Assembly: GCA_947683625.1 (NCBI GenBank)
Contig: CANTUR010000818.1
Coordinates: 62,001 to 126,000, forward strand
Direction of reading: 5' to 3'
DNA: 64,000 bases
DNA from: Mallotus nudiflorus
Taxonomy: Eukaryota; Streptophyta; Magnoliopsida; Malpighiales; Euphorbiaceae
This document shows positions 1 to 12,106 of the stretch, one piece after another. The position numbers and the translations under genes are program-made. Position 1 is the stretch's first letter. The number at the start of each line of letters is the position of its first letter. The notes under the pieces were generated by a model. The model was not told the origin of the DNA, did not search any database, and was given only the letters and a program-made list of their open reading frames with translations.

Positions 1-217
1 AGAAAGCCCTTTCCATCTCTAACTCTTAATTAAATGCATTTTTTTCTTTGGGATAAGGTTCATTTAAGCCCTTCAAGGTTACCTTAAAGTTCAAATAAGC
101 CCTCCATTTTTTTAGGCTCAAATGAATTAGGGTTTAATTAAAAACATGTTTATGAGCCCTTTTGACCAAACAAATGTTATCTCCAATAAAGCAATTGATG
201 ATATGGCAAACTTTACC
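1..217. repeat. Left terminal inverted repeat of a MULE-like element (truncated by window edge)
   Basis: Read in reverse complement, this stretch aligns with 12531-12710. Shared blocks include TTTGAGCCTAAAAAAA, ATGGAGGG.TTATTTGA, GGCTCA.AAACATGTTT and TTAAATGAA.CTTATCC, at roughly 75-80% identity by eye. The outer part lies beyond the window, so the true terminus and target duplication cannot be checked. Long imperfect TIRs flanking unrelated gene fragments are typical of Mutator-like elements. The alternative is two independent insertions of one repeat family in opposite directions. Confidence 0.6.
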
Positions 218-1010
218 TTATATATATGTTGACCTAATTAATTTTTTTACCAAAATTTTACTTATGCTCGTTAAGCCCATATTTGTTAACATTTCTTCTT
301 TTGCGTTGGATGTCATCTTCTTCTGCTTTAACCAATTAATGTCAAGTGCTAACAATTGGATAATTAAGATCCTCAAAGCCCTAAGAACATTCCTTTCTAT
401 AAGGAATTTTTCTCTCTATAATTTTACTTCTCCTTCCTCACCACCACCAGTGTCCTTCTTCTCCTCCTCCTTCTCTTTCTGTTGACTCGCCGTCTTTAAT
501 GAAGTGGAGGTCATTATGGTGACTTGAAGAGGAGGATACATTCAGAAGAAGAACATTTGCTGAGACTATTGATATGTTGACTAGTGACATGGACTACTAG
601 TGTAAATGGAACACCTTTTTATTCCTCGGTGTTCAACATAATTCTCTCTTTGGCCAATTATGGTTATCGTTCAATAGTTAATTGAAGTAAGCTTATCTCT
701 TTTGTTATTTTTTTAAATTTTTTAATTTTTTTAGCAGTTTAATTTTGAACTAAATTATTATTTCTTTGATTCTATGATAAATTTGGAGAGCAAGGTCATA
801 TGAAGCAGACTCCTATTCAAGTAATGGTGTTTATGGTAGTAAAGGAATGATTGTTTATGGAAAAGTAGGAAGCAGACTCTTGTTCAGGTAACTAATCACG
901 AGTTGTAAAGTCTACAACAATGGCAATAAGCTCAATTATCACCTATTCAAAAAGTAAATCCTAAGGTTGAGAGTTCTACTTTGGTATGGTCTATTCTAGA
1001 GAGTGTTTAG
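218..1010. other. Non-coding stretch inside the putative Pack-MULE
   Basis: No convincing gene. A pyrimidine-rich tract near 430-480 (TTCTCCTCCTCC-like) resembles a plant 5' UTR. The 107-codon frame at 162-485 begins inside the TIR and has no recognisable domain. The stretch may be the 5' part of the captured RNase H-like fragment that follows. Confidence 0.4.
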
Positions 1011-1420
1011 GTAAAATGTAATATTAATGCAACTATTTTTGAAGATAAAGTTGGTTTGGGGTTTGAAGCAGTTCTAAGAGATGATAGTAGTAGCTTTCTT
1101 ACTGGCAGAAGTTAATTTTGCATTAATTTAGTGGAGGTTCATTCTACAGAGGATTTAGGCTTACGGAAAGCTCTTAATTTGATTAAGTAGATACAATTAT
1201 CAAGAGTAGGGATTGAAATGGATGCCTTAGATGTGGTTCATGCTTTGTATGCTTCAATAAAAATTGAATCAACATCATATGCTAAAAAATTTATATGATT
1301 TTATAACAATTTAGTTTAAATGAATTGGTGCACATAGCAGAGGGATACAGTGTTGATTCAGCATATGTATAGTTTTAATTTCTATTTTGTGCGTCATGAC
1401 AAAGATTCAACACTAGGACT
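1011..1420 (+). pseudogene. RNase H-like (RVT_3-type) domain fragment, broken
   Basis: The frame from 1011 starts VKCNINATIF and continues with the pattern of plant RNase H-like domains: VGLGFEAVLRDD, then FLTGR, then EVHSTEDLGLRKALNL, and IEMDALDVVHALYAS. Such domains occur in LINE polyproteins and in stand-alone plant RNase H-like proteins. The first catalytic Asp of the usual N-x-D-A motif is Asn here, and in-frame TAA and TAG codons interrupt the domain. After about 1300 the frame shifts, and an FNFYFVRHDKDST-like stretch resembles the family's C-terminal strand. The fragment lies between the left TIR and the PPR fragment, on the same strand. I infer a dead LINE piece or captured host gene; the family assignment is by motif only. 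Confidence 0.55.
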
Positions 1421-1638
1421 TAATTATAGTTGCTTTATGATTTTAGGGGAACCTTGATCATTATTCATGGGCTTAATGACTATAAAATTGCTCAAAATGG
1501 CAAGGGCCACTATCTCAAAAAACCAAACAACATAACCAGACCTCACCCCTAATAAAAAATAGAGGAAGAAGAAGAGGTAAAAGTGGTAGAAAATCTTGCT
1601 TGGAGCATTCTCAACTAGTGATCTCTCAGCACAAAGAG

Positions 1639-2115
1639 ATGGGTATAATCTCTGAAAAAAACCTCTTTTTCTTCAAGATTCAAAGTCGAAATACTTGAAT
1701 TCTAGTTTTAAGAACCCACAATCTCCAATTGAACTCATTCAGCACCACCACCACCACCACCAACACTAGCCAAAACGACAACATAGTGAAATAAAAAACA
1801 GAATTGTTGAAGCAAAACAACTAGAAGTACCTAATAGAATCATCACCATCACTGTCATTATCAAATAAACTAAACCAAAATGTTGTTTTCTCTGTTCTCA
1901 AACAAAACCAAGTAAATGATCCTAGACTTCTCTATGATTTCTTCAGCTGGTTAATTCAAGAACTGCTTCTTCTTAAGAGCTTTCTTTTTTGAAGTTCTTT
2001 CTATCATTTTATGCAATTCTTGGCTTTTTGCTCTTGCCAGTTATGTTTTGGAAATTATGATCAAGACTTGTAAAGCTCATGTCAATGTGTTGGATTCAGT
2101 TGTTAAGTGTTGTAA
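1639..2115 (+). pseudogene. PPR protein gene fragment, 5' part (interrupted at 2115 by the Tekay element)
   Basis: One frame runs from ATG 1639 with a Ser/Thr/Asn-rich start that includes a run of six Thr. A region typical of P-class pentatricopeptide proteins follows: LNQNVVFSVLKQNQVNDPR then LLYDFFSW. A frameshift near 1985 is followed by LCNSWLFALASYVLEIMI and HVNVLDSVVKCC. The reading runs directly into the target duplication at 2111-2115 and continues in the same frame at 12112 (see 12107-12530). TGA and TAA codons and a TAG in place of an expected Trp codon break the frame. PPR proteins bind organellar RNA; this copy lacks most repeats and cannot make one. Resemblance is to long mitochondrial P-class PPR proteins, judged from memory of the family pattern. 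About 200 bases upstream (1421-1638) hold no gene. Confidence 0.6.
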
Positions 2116-5100
2116 TGTCACGACCCAAAACAGGGGCCATGACCGGCGCTAGGGAACGGGAATTCTTTCAAATCCGGAACCCGTAGCAAGCCTAAAAATA
2201 AAATAAATATGCAATAATAACCATAAAAATATAATATGCAGCGGAAAATAAAAATCATAAATATTACAATATCATCCATATCAACTGGATTTAATTCAAA
2301 ACTCATCACATCGCATATATAATCTCATAAATGTATAATCTTTATACAAATCCAGTTTTACTATAATACATCTCTTTAAAACAAATACTTTATTTCACAA
2401 CTACTGAAAATCACAACTACTGAAAATCACAACTACTGCAGTGTCTAGATAAAATAAATAAGACTCAAGTATACAATTTACATAAAGAAGCCGGGGCGGA
2501 AGAAATCCGGCGTATCGACCTGCTACTGAGGTCTGAAGAAGTTGACTCTCCTGAAAAATAGTCAACGGAGGGGAGTCAGACCTCACTGAGTGAATTACTA
2601 TAATATATATACATACACTCTAAATGATAATGCATACAGTCAACGGTATATGAGTAATATGTATATATACAGGCAAGTTTATACAGATGCAGAAAAATCA
2701 TTTTATATATTTTGTCTGAAAATCATCTTTTATGAAGGATCACATAGAACCCTAGAATATCGCAACCTCAGAAAATAGTGTTAAACAACACTCTAGCCAT
2801 ACAGGCTCACTGATTCCAAATATATCCACTTAATCCATATGGACAGTAGACTGGCCCCGAGACACTAAGTCAACCGAGCTCCAGCAGTCTGACTGCCAGT
2901 GTGATTGGCCCCGAGACACTTGGTCAACCGAGCTCCAGCAATCACACCCACAAACCACATCTCACATATCGATAATCATAATCAAATCAATATCCACAAA
3001 TAAGTTAGTAATAAAGCCTAAATACTATAGGCGTACCGGTACGTACTCGGTCCTAGTGCTGCCCACTAGGTAGCACGTTCTATTGATATCCTTCATTCTT
3101 AAATATAAAACATTCATTCACAAAAATAAATGATGCATGGATATAAATGAAATAGCAATATAAACCATATATATACCGAAAATATACCAAACATAAACCA
3201 GGTATATTTTGAGTATATATATGTCAAATAAATCCAATCAAATCATGAATTAAACTAAAAATATATTTAAAAACATTTTAAATATATTTTATTAATAAAA
3301 CATGTATATAATTTATTATATACCAAAAATATACCAAAAATATACTTGAATATAAATCATGTTATTTATGCATATTTAGTCAAAATAAAACATGCATTTT
3401 CTAAATCATGCATCCTAAGCATATATATATAATATAGTAACTCACCTAATGCGCTCCACGAGACGGGTCCGACAGGCCTGGTCCACTAACCCTCGGTCTC
3501 GGCGCAACTAAACAAGAAATAATTAATCGACATCAGAATAACCCTAACAGAAATCCTAGAATTAAATCTAGAGTATTCAACACAGAATCGGAAATTAGGG
3601 TTCGACTGGATATCACGTTTTACGAGAATTCTATCGAAAATCCGACAGAACCTCCCCTGTAAAACGGACATCTCTCTACTCAAAAGAGTAGAGCCGACCC
3701 TGCAAAGAAAATACACTTCAAAAATAAACACCACAATCAATCACAACCCCTCGGTCGGACTCCAGACTACAATCTGTCGACTGGGGTCCACAAACACAGA
3801 ATATATATTCAAATATACCAAAAATATCCTTAAATCATAAAAATACATTTCATACGTAGAAATTACAAAATAAATCTTGAAACACTGTAAAAACCGATTA
3901 AAACTCATTTTATTAGAAAAACCGTATATTATATATATAATTGAAAATAATTCCCGGAAAATAGTTTTAATTAGTTAAAAATACTAAATAATTTGTAGAA
4001 ATCATTTTTATACCTTAAATAAATATTAAAACCAATTAAATTACATTTTTAGACAATTTAGGGTAAAATTACCAAAATACCCCTATATATATATATATAC
4101 CTAAATTACTTCAAAAATTCACCAAAAATCATACAATTATCCAAAATTAATTTTCTCAACATATTTATCAATAATATCAACAATTAAACCCAATTAACCA
4201 ATTAAATTCAATTTAAAACACAATTAACTTAATTTTACAAAATCACATAAACTTCAATAATTAAAAATAAATACTTAGAAATTCATAAAAATTCCAAATA
4301 AATTTCTATAATTCATTTCAACACCTAATTCAACCATAAACTCCAATTTCATAATTTAAATAATTAATTTCCGAAAATTAGAAAATAATATTAAAATATT
4401 CAAAAATACCCAAAAATCCAAAAAATCTCCAAAAATTCTGTAAAAATTCATACATGAAGATTAAACTACCAGGAACAACATTTGTGAAGGAAGTTTCCAT
4501 GAATCATCCAAATCGAAGCTCAAAAAAATCAAAAACCAAAAGTGGCCGAAAACTTCAAATCAAAACCTAAGCAATTCTAGACCATTTTAGCTCAAACCAA
4601 AGCTAGAATAACACTCACTGGAGCTCAAGGAGAAGATAGAGACCGGCGGTGTCGAAAACGGTGGCCGGAGGAGGGAGAAACGGCGGTGGGAAATGTGGTG
4701 GCCGGCGCGCGGGAGAAGGGAAGAAGAAGAAGAAGAAAAAGAAAAAGAAAGAAAAAGGAAAGAGAAAGAAAAAGAAAAAGAAAGAAAAAGGAAAAGAAAA
4801 AAAAAAGAAAAAAGAAAAAAAATAAAGTAAATTAAAATAATTAAATATTAATAAATAATTAATAATAAAATAATAAATTTTAATAATTTAATAATAAATA
4901 AAATAATCAAATAATAATAAAATATTAGGGTAATAATAAACCCTAATTAAATAAATATACACACACAGGCTTTATTTAATAATTTAAAAATATGTATGAG
5001 TTCATGCAAACCCGTAAATACATTTAAAATAATTAATAATACATTGTTTACGTGGAAATTTCCCCGAAAATGAAAGTCCCGGGAAAATTTTACGTAAAAT

Positions 5101-5241
5101 ACTGAAAATAATAGACAGTAATTAAAATAGGTTTAAAATACATATCAACTCATAAAAATATCGTATAATGCATGAAAATTATTGACACTGTATATCCCGG
5201 TACAGTGTAAAAATATTTTTAAAAAAACACGGGATATTACA
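2116..5241 (-). repeat. 3' LTR of the Tekay-like element
   Basis: 3126 bp with TG...CA ends. It is nearly identical to 8982-12106. It contains a 54-bp internal duplication (GGCCCCGAGACAC... at 2853 and 2907), a (GAA/GAAA)-rich purine tract at about 4722-4824, and long AT-rich stretches. Short open frames inside it are chance frames repeated in both LTRs. Confidence 0.95.
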
Positions 5242-5256
5242 GTCTTCCCCCCTTAC
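5242..5256 (-). other. Polypurine tract of the Tekay-like element
   Basis: Minus-strand reading AAGGGGGGAAGAC directly abuts the start of the 3' LTR (TGTAATATCC). This is the expected primer site for plus-strand DNA synthesis. Confidence 0.85.
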
Positions 5257-5295
5257 AAGAATTCATCCCCGAATTCTAAAAACAAGATTACAGAA

Positions 5296-7845
5296 TCAGG
5301 AAGGAAAGAGATACGGGTAAGAAGCTCGCATCTCAGCTTCAGTCTCCCACGTATGCTCTTCAACTCTGTCGCTACGCCACAAAACCTTGACCATCGGAAT
5401 CTGCTTCGATCGCAATTGTCGAACTTGAAAATCAACGATCGCCACAGGTTCTTCCACAAACGTCAAATCTTCACTCACTTTCACACTGTCAGGTTGCAAC
5501 ACATGTGACGGATCTGAGATATACTTCCTCAACATCGAGATATGAAATACTGGATGCACCTGTGACATACTCGGAGGCAAATCCAACCGATATGCAACAG
5601 TGCCAATTCTCTCCAGAATCTCAAACGGTCCAATGTATCTCGGTGCTAACTTACCCTTCTTGCCAAATCTCATCACACCCTTCATCGGAGATACTTTCAG
5701 AAAAACGAAATCTCCAACCTGAAACTCCACATCTCTGCGCCTAGGATCCGCATAACTCTTCTGTCTACTAACTGCGGTCTCTAACCTGCGCTTGATCACG
5801 GCGACTTTCTCTGCAGCATCCTGAACCATCTCTGGTCCAGTCAAAACTCTCTCACCGATCTCATCCTAACTCAACGGGGATCTACACTTCCTTCCATACA
5901 ACGCCTCATATGGTGCCATACCAATACTGCTATGGTAGCTGTTATTATATGCAAACTCAACAAGCGACAAATGATCATCCCAGCTACCTCTCAAATCCAA
6001 GACACATATCCTCAACATATCTTCCAGTGTCTGGATCGTCCTCTCAGACTGACCATCTGTCTGAGGATGAAAAGCAGTACTGAAATCCAACCTAGTGCCC
6101 ATCGCTTCCTGTAACTTCTGCCAAAAACGAGAAGTAAACACCGAACCTCTGTCTGACACAATGGACACAGGTACTCCATGAAGGCACACAACATGCTTCA
6201 CGTACAACTTCGCCAATCTAGCAACTGAATATGTGGCTTTCACAGGCAAGAAATGTGCAGACTTCGTCAATCTGTCTACAATCACCCAGATGGAATCGTA
6301 TCCATCCTTCGAACGAGGTAAACCGACTACAAAATCCATAGCTATCCTTTCCCATTTCCACTCGGGAATAGGAAGAGGCTGAAGCTTCCCAGAAGGCTTC
6401 TGATGTTCGGCTTTCACTTGCTGACACGTCAAGCACTTAGCAACATAATCAGCAACATCCTTCTTCAATCCATCCCACCAGTATAGATCTCTGATACTGT
6501 GGTACATCTTGGTAACACCTGGATGAACGCTGTAGGCTGTAGAATGTGCTTCCTCTAAAATCTCCTCTCTCAAATCATCCACATCAGGAACACACAATCT
6601 ACCACTGATCCACAACACACCATCATCATCGAGTGTGAAATCAGTGAACTTCCTTGCTCTGACATTCTCTGTAAGCTCTTCCAGAATAGGATCTCGGCTC
6701 TGAGCTGCTTTAATCCTATCCCTTAGTACAGATCGTACTTTAAACTGAGCTAACAGTCCACCTGATCTACTAATCTTCATCATCAGACCTTGATCCACCA
6801 TCAGATGCAATTCCTGGATCAATGGTCTCCTCTCAACACCGATGTGAGCAAGACTACCTGAGGACTTCCTACTCAAGGCATCTGCTACCACATTAGCTTT
6901 ACCTGGATGGTAAAGAATCTCGCAATCATAATCCTTCAACAGTTCCAACTATCTTCTCTGCCTCAAATTCAAATCTCGCTGCTGGAAAATGTACTTAAGG
7001 CTCTTGTGATCAGTAAATATCTCACAAGTCACCCCGTATAAATAATGTCTCCAAATCTTCAAAGCAAAGATCACTGCAGCCATCTCAAGATCATGTGTAG
7101 GATAATTCTGCTCATGCTTCTTCAACTGCCTCGAAGCATAGGCTATCACCCTTCCATTCTGCATCAACACACAACCAAGACCAATTCTAGAGGCATCACA
7201 GTAAACTGTGAACTTATCCACATTATTAGGCAAAGCTAATACTGGCGCTGTGGTCAACTTCTCCTTTAACAACTGAAAACTATTCTCACAAGCTTCTGAC
7301 CACTCGAATCTAACGTTCTTCTGAGTCAAGCGAGTCATAGGGGCTGCTATCCTGGAAAAATCCTGCACAAACCGCCTATAATACCTGGCTAAACCCAAAA
7401 AACTCCGAATCTCAGTAACTGAAGTAGGTCTAGGCCACTCAGATACTGCTTCAATCTTCTGTGGATCAACCTGAATACCTTCTTTAGACACTACGTGTCC
7501 AAGAAAAGAAACACTCTCCATCCAGAAATCACACTTCGAGAATTTAGCATAAAGCTGATGATCTCTCAGTGTCTGTAGTACAATCCTCAAGTGATATACG
7601 TGCTCTTCCATACTCCTCGAATACACTAGTATATCATCAATGAAGACTACCATAAACTGATCCACATACGGTCGGAATACTCTGTTCATCAGGTCCATAA
7701 AAGCTGCTGGTGCATTAGTCAAACCAAAAGACATCACCAGAAACTCATAATGACCATAACGAGTGCGGAATGCTGTCTTAGGAATATCAGCTTCACTGAT
7801 CCGCAGCTGATGATAACCTGACCTCAAGTCTAAACGATCTACGCT
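5296..7845 (-). pseudogene. pol: Tekay-like pol: RT (N-terminally deleted), RNase H, integrase, chromodomain
   Basis: One frame runs from the deletion junction near 7840 to a stop at 5296-5298. RT starts inside the palm at [11 protein letters not shown], followed by [18 protein letters not shown], the FIDDILVYS active-site motif and [11 protein letters not shown]. RNase H follows ([22 protein letters not shown]). Integrase has an HHCC finger ([25 protein letters not shown]), the three acidic core positions ([27 protein letters not shown]) and the [10 protein letters not shown] region. The C-terminal chromodomain-like motif is [16 protein letters not shown]. Protease and RT fingers are missing. 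In-frame TAG codons at about 6949 and 5866 both replace a Trp codon normally conserved in the family. The product would be inactive as RT. Confidence 0.93.
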
Positions 7846-8767
7846 GACCTCCACGACCATGTCTACTGCTCCGATGCACTCGCTGCTGCTGTCTCTGACT
7901 CTACTGAGTCGAACCTCGCTGCTGACTACTCGAACCAACATGAAAACTCGAATACGGAGTAGCCTGCAATCCACTCGACTGAACTCCTAACTGGTAATAA
8001 TCAGGCATCGCTCCCTGCCTAACTAACCTCAGCTCAATCTCCTTAGCTAGCTCAATCACCGACTCGAGAGTAAGACCTGTTGTAGGCATACCAGCAAAAG
8101 CTGAACCCAAACCAGTAACATAGGTAGTAACAGCGAAATACTGATCTCGCATCAGATCCTCAGCATATCTACCCAGACGAAGGAACTCTCGGGTATACTC
8201 CTCTACTGATCGATCTCCACGAGAAATACTGGTCAGACGAAGACGATAGCTCAAACGAAGAGGCTCTGGACAAAATCTCCTCATGAATCGCTCTCGAAAC
8301 TGAGCCCACGTCATCATCATCATATAAGGCTGGATCATCTGAATAAACCAATCTAAAGCTGGTCCCTCGACAGACAACTCAACAATCATGATCCTCTGGT
8401 ACTCGGTATGAGCAGTCCGAGTCCTAGTCTCAATCGCATGCAGAAAATCTAAAGGATCAGAAGTACCATCAAAAGCAATCCTGCCAACTCTGGCATAGAA
8501 CAAAGCTGCCTCAGGGTCAAACATACCCTGCTGATAGGCAGGCTGAACAGGCTGAACAACTGGAGGAACAGGAACATCAAACTCAGGCTCAACAGGCTCC
8601 TCGTCCTGTAACTCTCTCTGCCTACGGCGACCTGCCGCTCCTCGAGGTCTACCCCTGCCATGACCTCTACGTCTAACTGGCTGCTCAGGAGGTAAAACCT
8701 CATCCTGAAAAGACTCATCATCCTCGGCCTCAACGACCGGTGGAGCGACACGCGCTCGCCTCCTCAT
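7840..8767 (-). pseudogene. gag: Tekay-like gag, C-terminally truncated
   Basis: ATG at 8767 opens a 288-codon frame ending in TAG at 7901. An Arg/Gly-rich N-terminus (RRRGHGRGRPRGAAGRRR) precedes the retrotransposon gag capsid domain, with FDGTSDPLDFLHAIE, WAQFRERFMRRF and SVEEYTREFLRLGRYAEDL. After the TAG, which looks like a former CAG, the frame continues with Gln/Arg/Gly-rich codons to about 7840. There it meets RT sequence in another frame. The CCHC zinc knuckle expected downstream is absent because of the deletion. The capsid part may be intact, but no protease remains to process it. Confidence 0.9.
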
Positions 8768-8965
8768 TCTGAAAAGACAAACGGAAAGATTCAGACAAAA
8801 CAGACAACGGAAGAATAACGCTGAAAACTACAGCAAGGAATACTCATCAAGACATACTCGAACCTAATACACTGCAGTAGTCCAACAGAAAACATAACTT
8901 TAAAACTAGGGCCACAACTCACAAAACTAAGCCCTGACACAGAACTCCATTCTGATACGAACTTC

Positions 8966-8977
8966 GCTCTGATACCA
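8966..8977 (-). other. Primer binding site, initiator-Met tRNA
   Basis: Minus strand reads TGGTATCAGAGC, the canonical plant LTR-retrotransposon PBS complementary to the 3' end of initiator Met tRNA. It lies 4 bases inside the 5' LTR (8982-12106). Confidence 0.95.
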
Positions 8978-8981
8978 ACTT

Positions 8982-11900
8982 TGTCACGACCCAAAACAGG
9001 GGCCATGACCGGCGCTAGGGAACGGGAATTCTTTCGAATCCGGAACCCGTAGCAAGCCTAAAAATAAAATAAATATGCAATAATAACCATAAAAATATAA
9101 TATGCAGCGGAAAATAAAAATCATAAATATTACAATATCATCCATATCAACTGGATTTAATTCAAAACTCATCACATCGCATATATAATCTCATAAATGT
9201 ATAATCTTTATACAAATCCAGTTTTACTATAATACATCTCTTTAAAACAAATACTTTATTTCACAACTACTGAAAATCACAACTACTGAAAATCACAACT
9301 ACTGCAGTGTCTAGATAAAATAAATAAGACTCAAGTATACAATTTACATAAAGAAGCCGGGGCGGAAGAAATCCGGCGTATCGACCTGCTACTGAGGTCT
9401 GAAGAAGTTGACTCTCCTGAAAAATAGTCAACGGAGGGGAGTCAGACCTCACTGAGTGAATTACTATAATATATATACATACACTCTAAGTGATAATGCA
9501 TACAGTCAACGGTATATGAGTAATATGTATATATACAGGCAAGTTCATACAGATGCAGAAAAATCATTTTATATATTTTGTCTGAAAATCATCTTTTATG
9601 AAGGATCACATAGAACCCTAGAATATCGCAACCTCAGAAAATAGTGTTAAACAACACTCTAGCCATACAGGCTCACTGATTCCAAATATATCCACTTAAT
9701 CCATATGGACAGTAGACTGGCCCCGAGACACTAAGTCAACCGAGCTCCAGCAGTCTGACTGCCAGTGTGATTGGCCCCGAGACACTTGGTCAACCGAGCT
9801 CCAGCAATCACACCCACAAACCACATCTCACATATCGATAATCATAATCAAATCAATATCCACAAATAAGTTAGTAATAAAGCCTAAATACTATAGGCGT
9901 ACCGGTACGTACTCGGTCCTAGTGCTGCCCACTAGGTAGCACGTTTTATTGATATCCTTCATTCTTAAATATAAAACATTCATTCACAAAAATAAATGAT
10001 GCATGGATATAAATGAAATAGCAATATAAACCATATATATACCGAAAATATACCAAACATAAACCAGGTATATTTTGAGTATATATATGTCAAATAAATC
10101 CAATCAAATCATGAATTAAACTAAAAATATATTTAAAAACATTTTAAATATATTTTATTAATAAAACATGTATATAATTTATTATATACCAAAAATATAC
10201 CAAAAATATACTTGAATATAAATCATGTTATTTATGCATATTTAGTCAAAATAAAACATGCATTTTCTAAATCATGCATCCTAAGCATATATATATAATA
10301 TAGTAACTCACCTAATGCGCTCCACGAGACGGGTCCGACAGGCCTGGTCCACTAACCCTCGGTCTCGGCGCAACTAAACAAGAAATAATTAATCGACATC
10401 AGAATAACCCTAACAGAAATCTTAGAATTAAATCTAGAGTATTCAACACAGAATCGGAAATTAGGGTTCGACTGGATATCACGTTTTACGAGAATTCTAC
10501 CGAAAATCCGACAGAACCTCCCCTGTAAAACGGACATCTCTCTACTCAAAAGAGTAGAGCCGACCCTGCAAAGAAAATACACTTCAAAAATAAACACCAC
10601 AATCAATCACAACCCCTCGGTCGGACTCCAGACTACAATCTGTCGACCGGGGTCCACAAACACAGAATATATATTCAAATATACCAAAAATATCCTTAAA
10701 TCATAAAAATACATTTCATACGTAGAAATTACAAAATAAATCTTGAAACACTGTAAAAACCGATTAAAACTCATTTTATTAGAAAAACCGTATATTATAT
10801 ATATAATTGAAAATAATTCCCGGAAAATAGTTTTAATTAGTTAAAAATACTAAATGATTTGTAGAAATCATTTTTATACCTTAAATAAATATTAAAACCA
10901 ATTAAATTACATTTTTAGACAATTTAGGGTAAAATTACCAAAATACCCCTATATATATATATATACCTAAATTACTTCAAAAATTCACCAAAAATCATAC
11001 AATTATCCAAAATTAATTTTCTCAACATATTTATCAATAATATCAACAATTAAACCCAATTAACCAATTAAATTCAATTTAAAACACAATTAACTTAATT
11101 TTACAAAATCACATAAACTTCAATAATTAAAAATAAATACTTAGAAATTCATAAAAATTCCAAATAAATTTCTATAATTCATTTCAACACCTAATTCAAC
11201 CATAAACTCCAATTTCATAATTTAAATAATTAATTTCCGAAAATTAGAAAATAATATTAAAATATTCAAAAATACCCAAAAATCCAAAAAATCTCCAAAA
11301 ATTCTGTAAAAATTCATACATGAAGATTAAACTACCAGGAACAACATTTGTGAAGGAAGTTTCCATGAATCATCCAAATCGAAGCTCAAAAAAATCAAAA
11401 ACCAAAAGTGGCCGAAAACTTCAAATCAAAACCTAAGCAATTCTAGACCATTTTAGCTCAAACCAAAGCTAGAATAACACTCACCGGAGCTCAAGGAGAA
11501 GATAGAGACCGGCGGTGTCGAAAACGGTGGCCGGAGGAGGGAGAAACGGCGGTGGGAAATGTGGTGGCCGGCGCGCGGGAGAAGGGAAGAAGAAGAAGAA
11601 GAAAAAGAAAAAGAAAGAAAAAGGAAAGAGAAAGAAAAAGAAAAAGAAAGAAAAAGGAAAAGAAAAAAAAAGAAAAAAGAAAAAAAATAAAGTAAATTAA
11701 AATAATTAAATATTAATAAATAATTAATAATAAAATAATAAATTTTAATAATTTAATAATAAATAAAATAATCAAATAATAATAAAATATTAGGGTAATA
11801 ATAAACCCTAATTAAATAAATATACACACACAGGCTTTATTTAATAATTTAAAAATATGTATGAGTTCATGCAAACCCGTAAATACATTTAAAATAATTA

Positions 11901-12106
11901 ATAATACATTGTTTACGTGGAAATTTCCCCGAAAATGAAAGTTCCGGGAAAATTTTACGTAAAATACTGAAAATAATAGACAGTAATTAAAATAGGTTTA
12001 AAATACATATCAACTCATAAAAATATCGTATAATGCATGAAAATTATTGACACTGTATATCCCGGTACAGTGTAAAAATATTTTTAAAAAAACACGGGAT
12101 ATTACA
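8982..12106 (-). repeat. 5' LTR of the Tekay-like element
   Basis: 3125 bp, with the same termini as 2116-5241. Differences seen by eye are 10 substitutions, all transitions, and one base in a poly-A run. A purine-rich GAAA tract lies at about 11583-11692. It should hold the element's promoter, but I could not place a start site with confidence. Confidence 0.95.

Noticed and set aside
2118..2778. Frames of 61-84 codons that recur 6866 bp to the right with near-identical protein
   Set aside because: They recur only because the two LTRs are nearly identical; there is no sign of coding selection.
11515..11700. 61-codon Lys-rich frame
   Set aside because: It lies in the purine-rich GAAA tract of an LTR; the matching tract at 4722 is frame-shifted by the poly-A indel.
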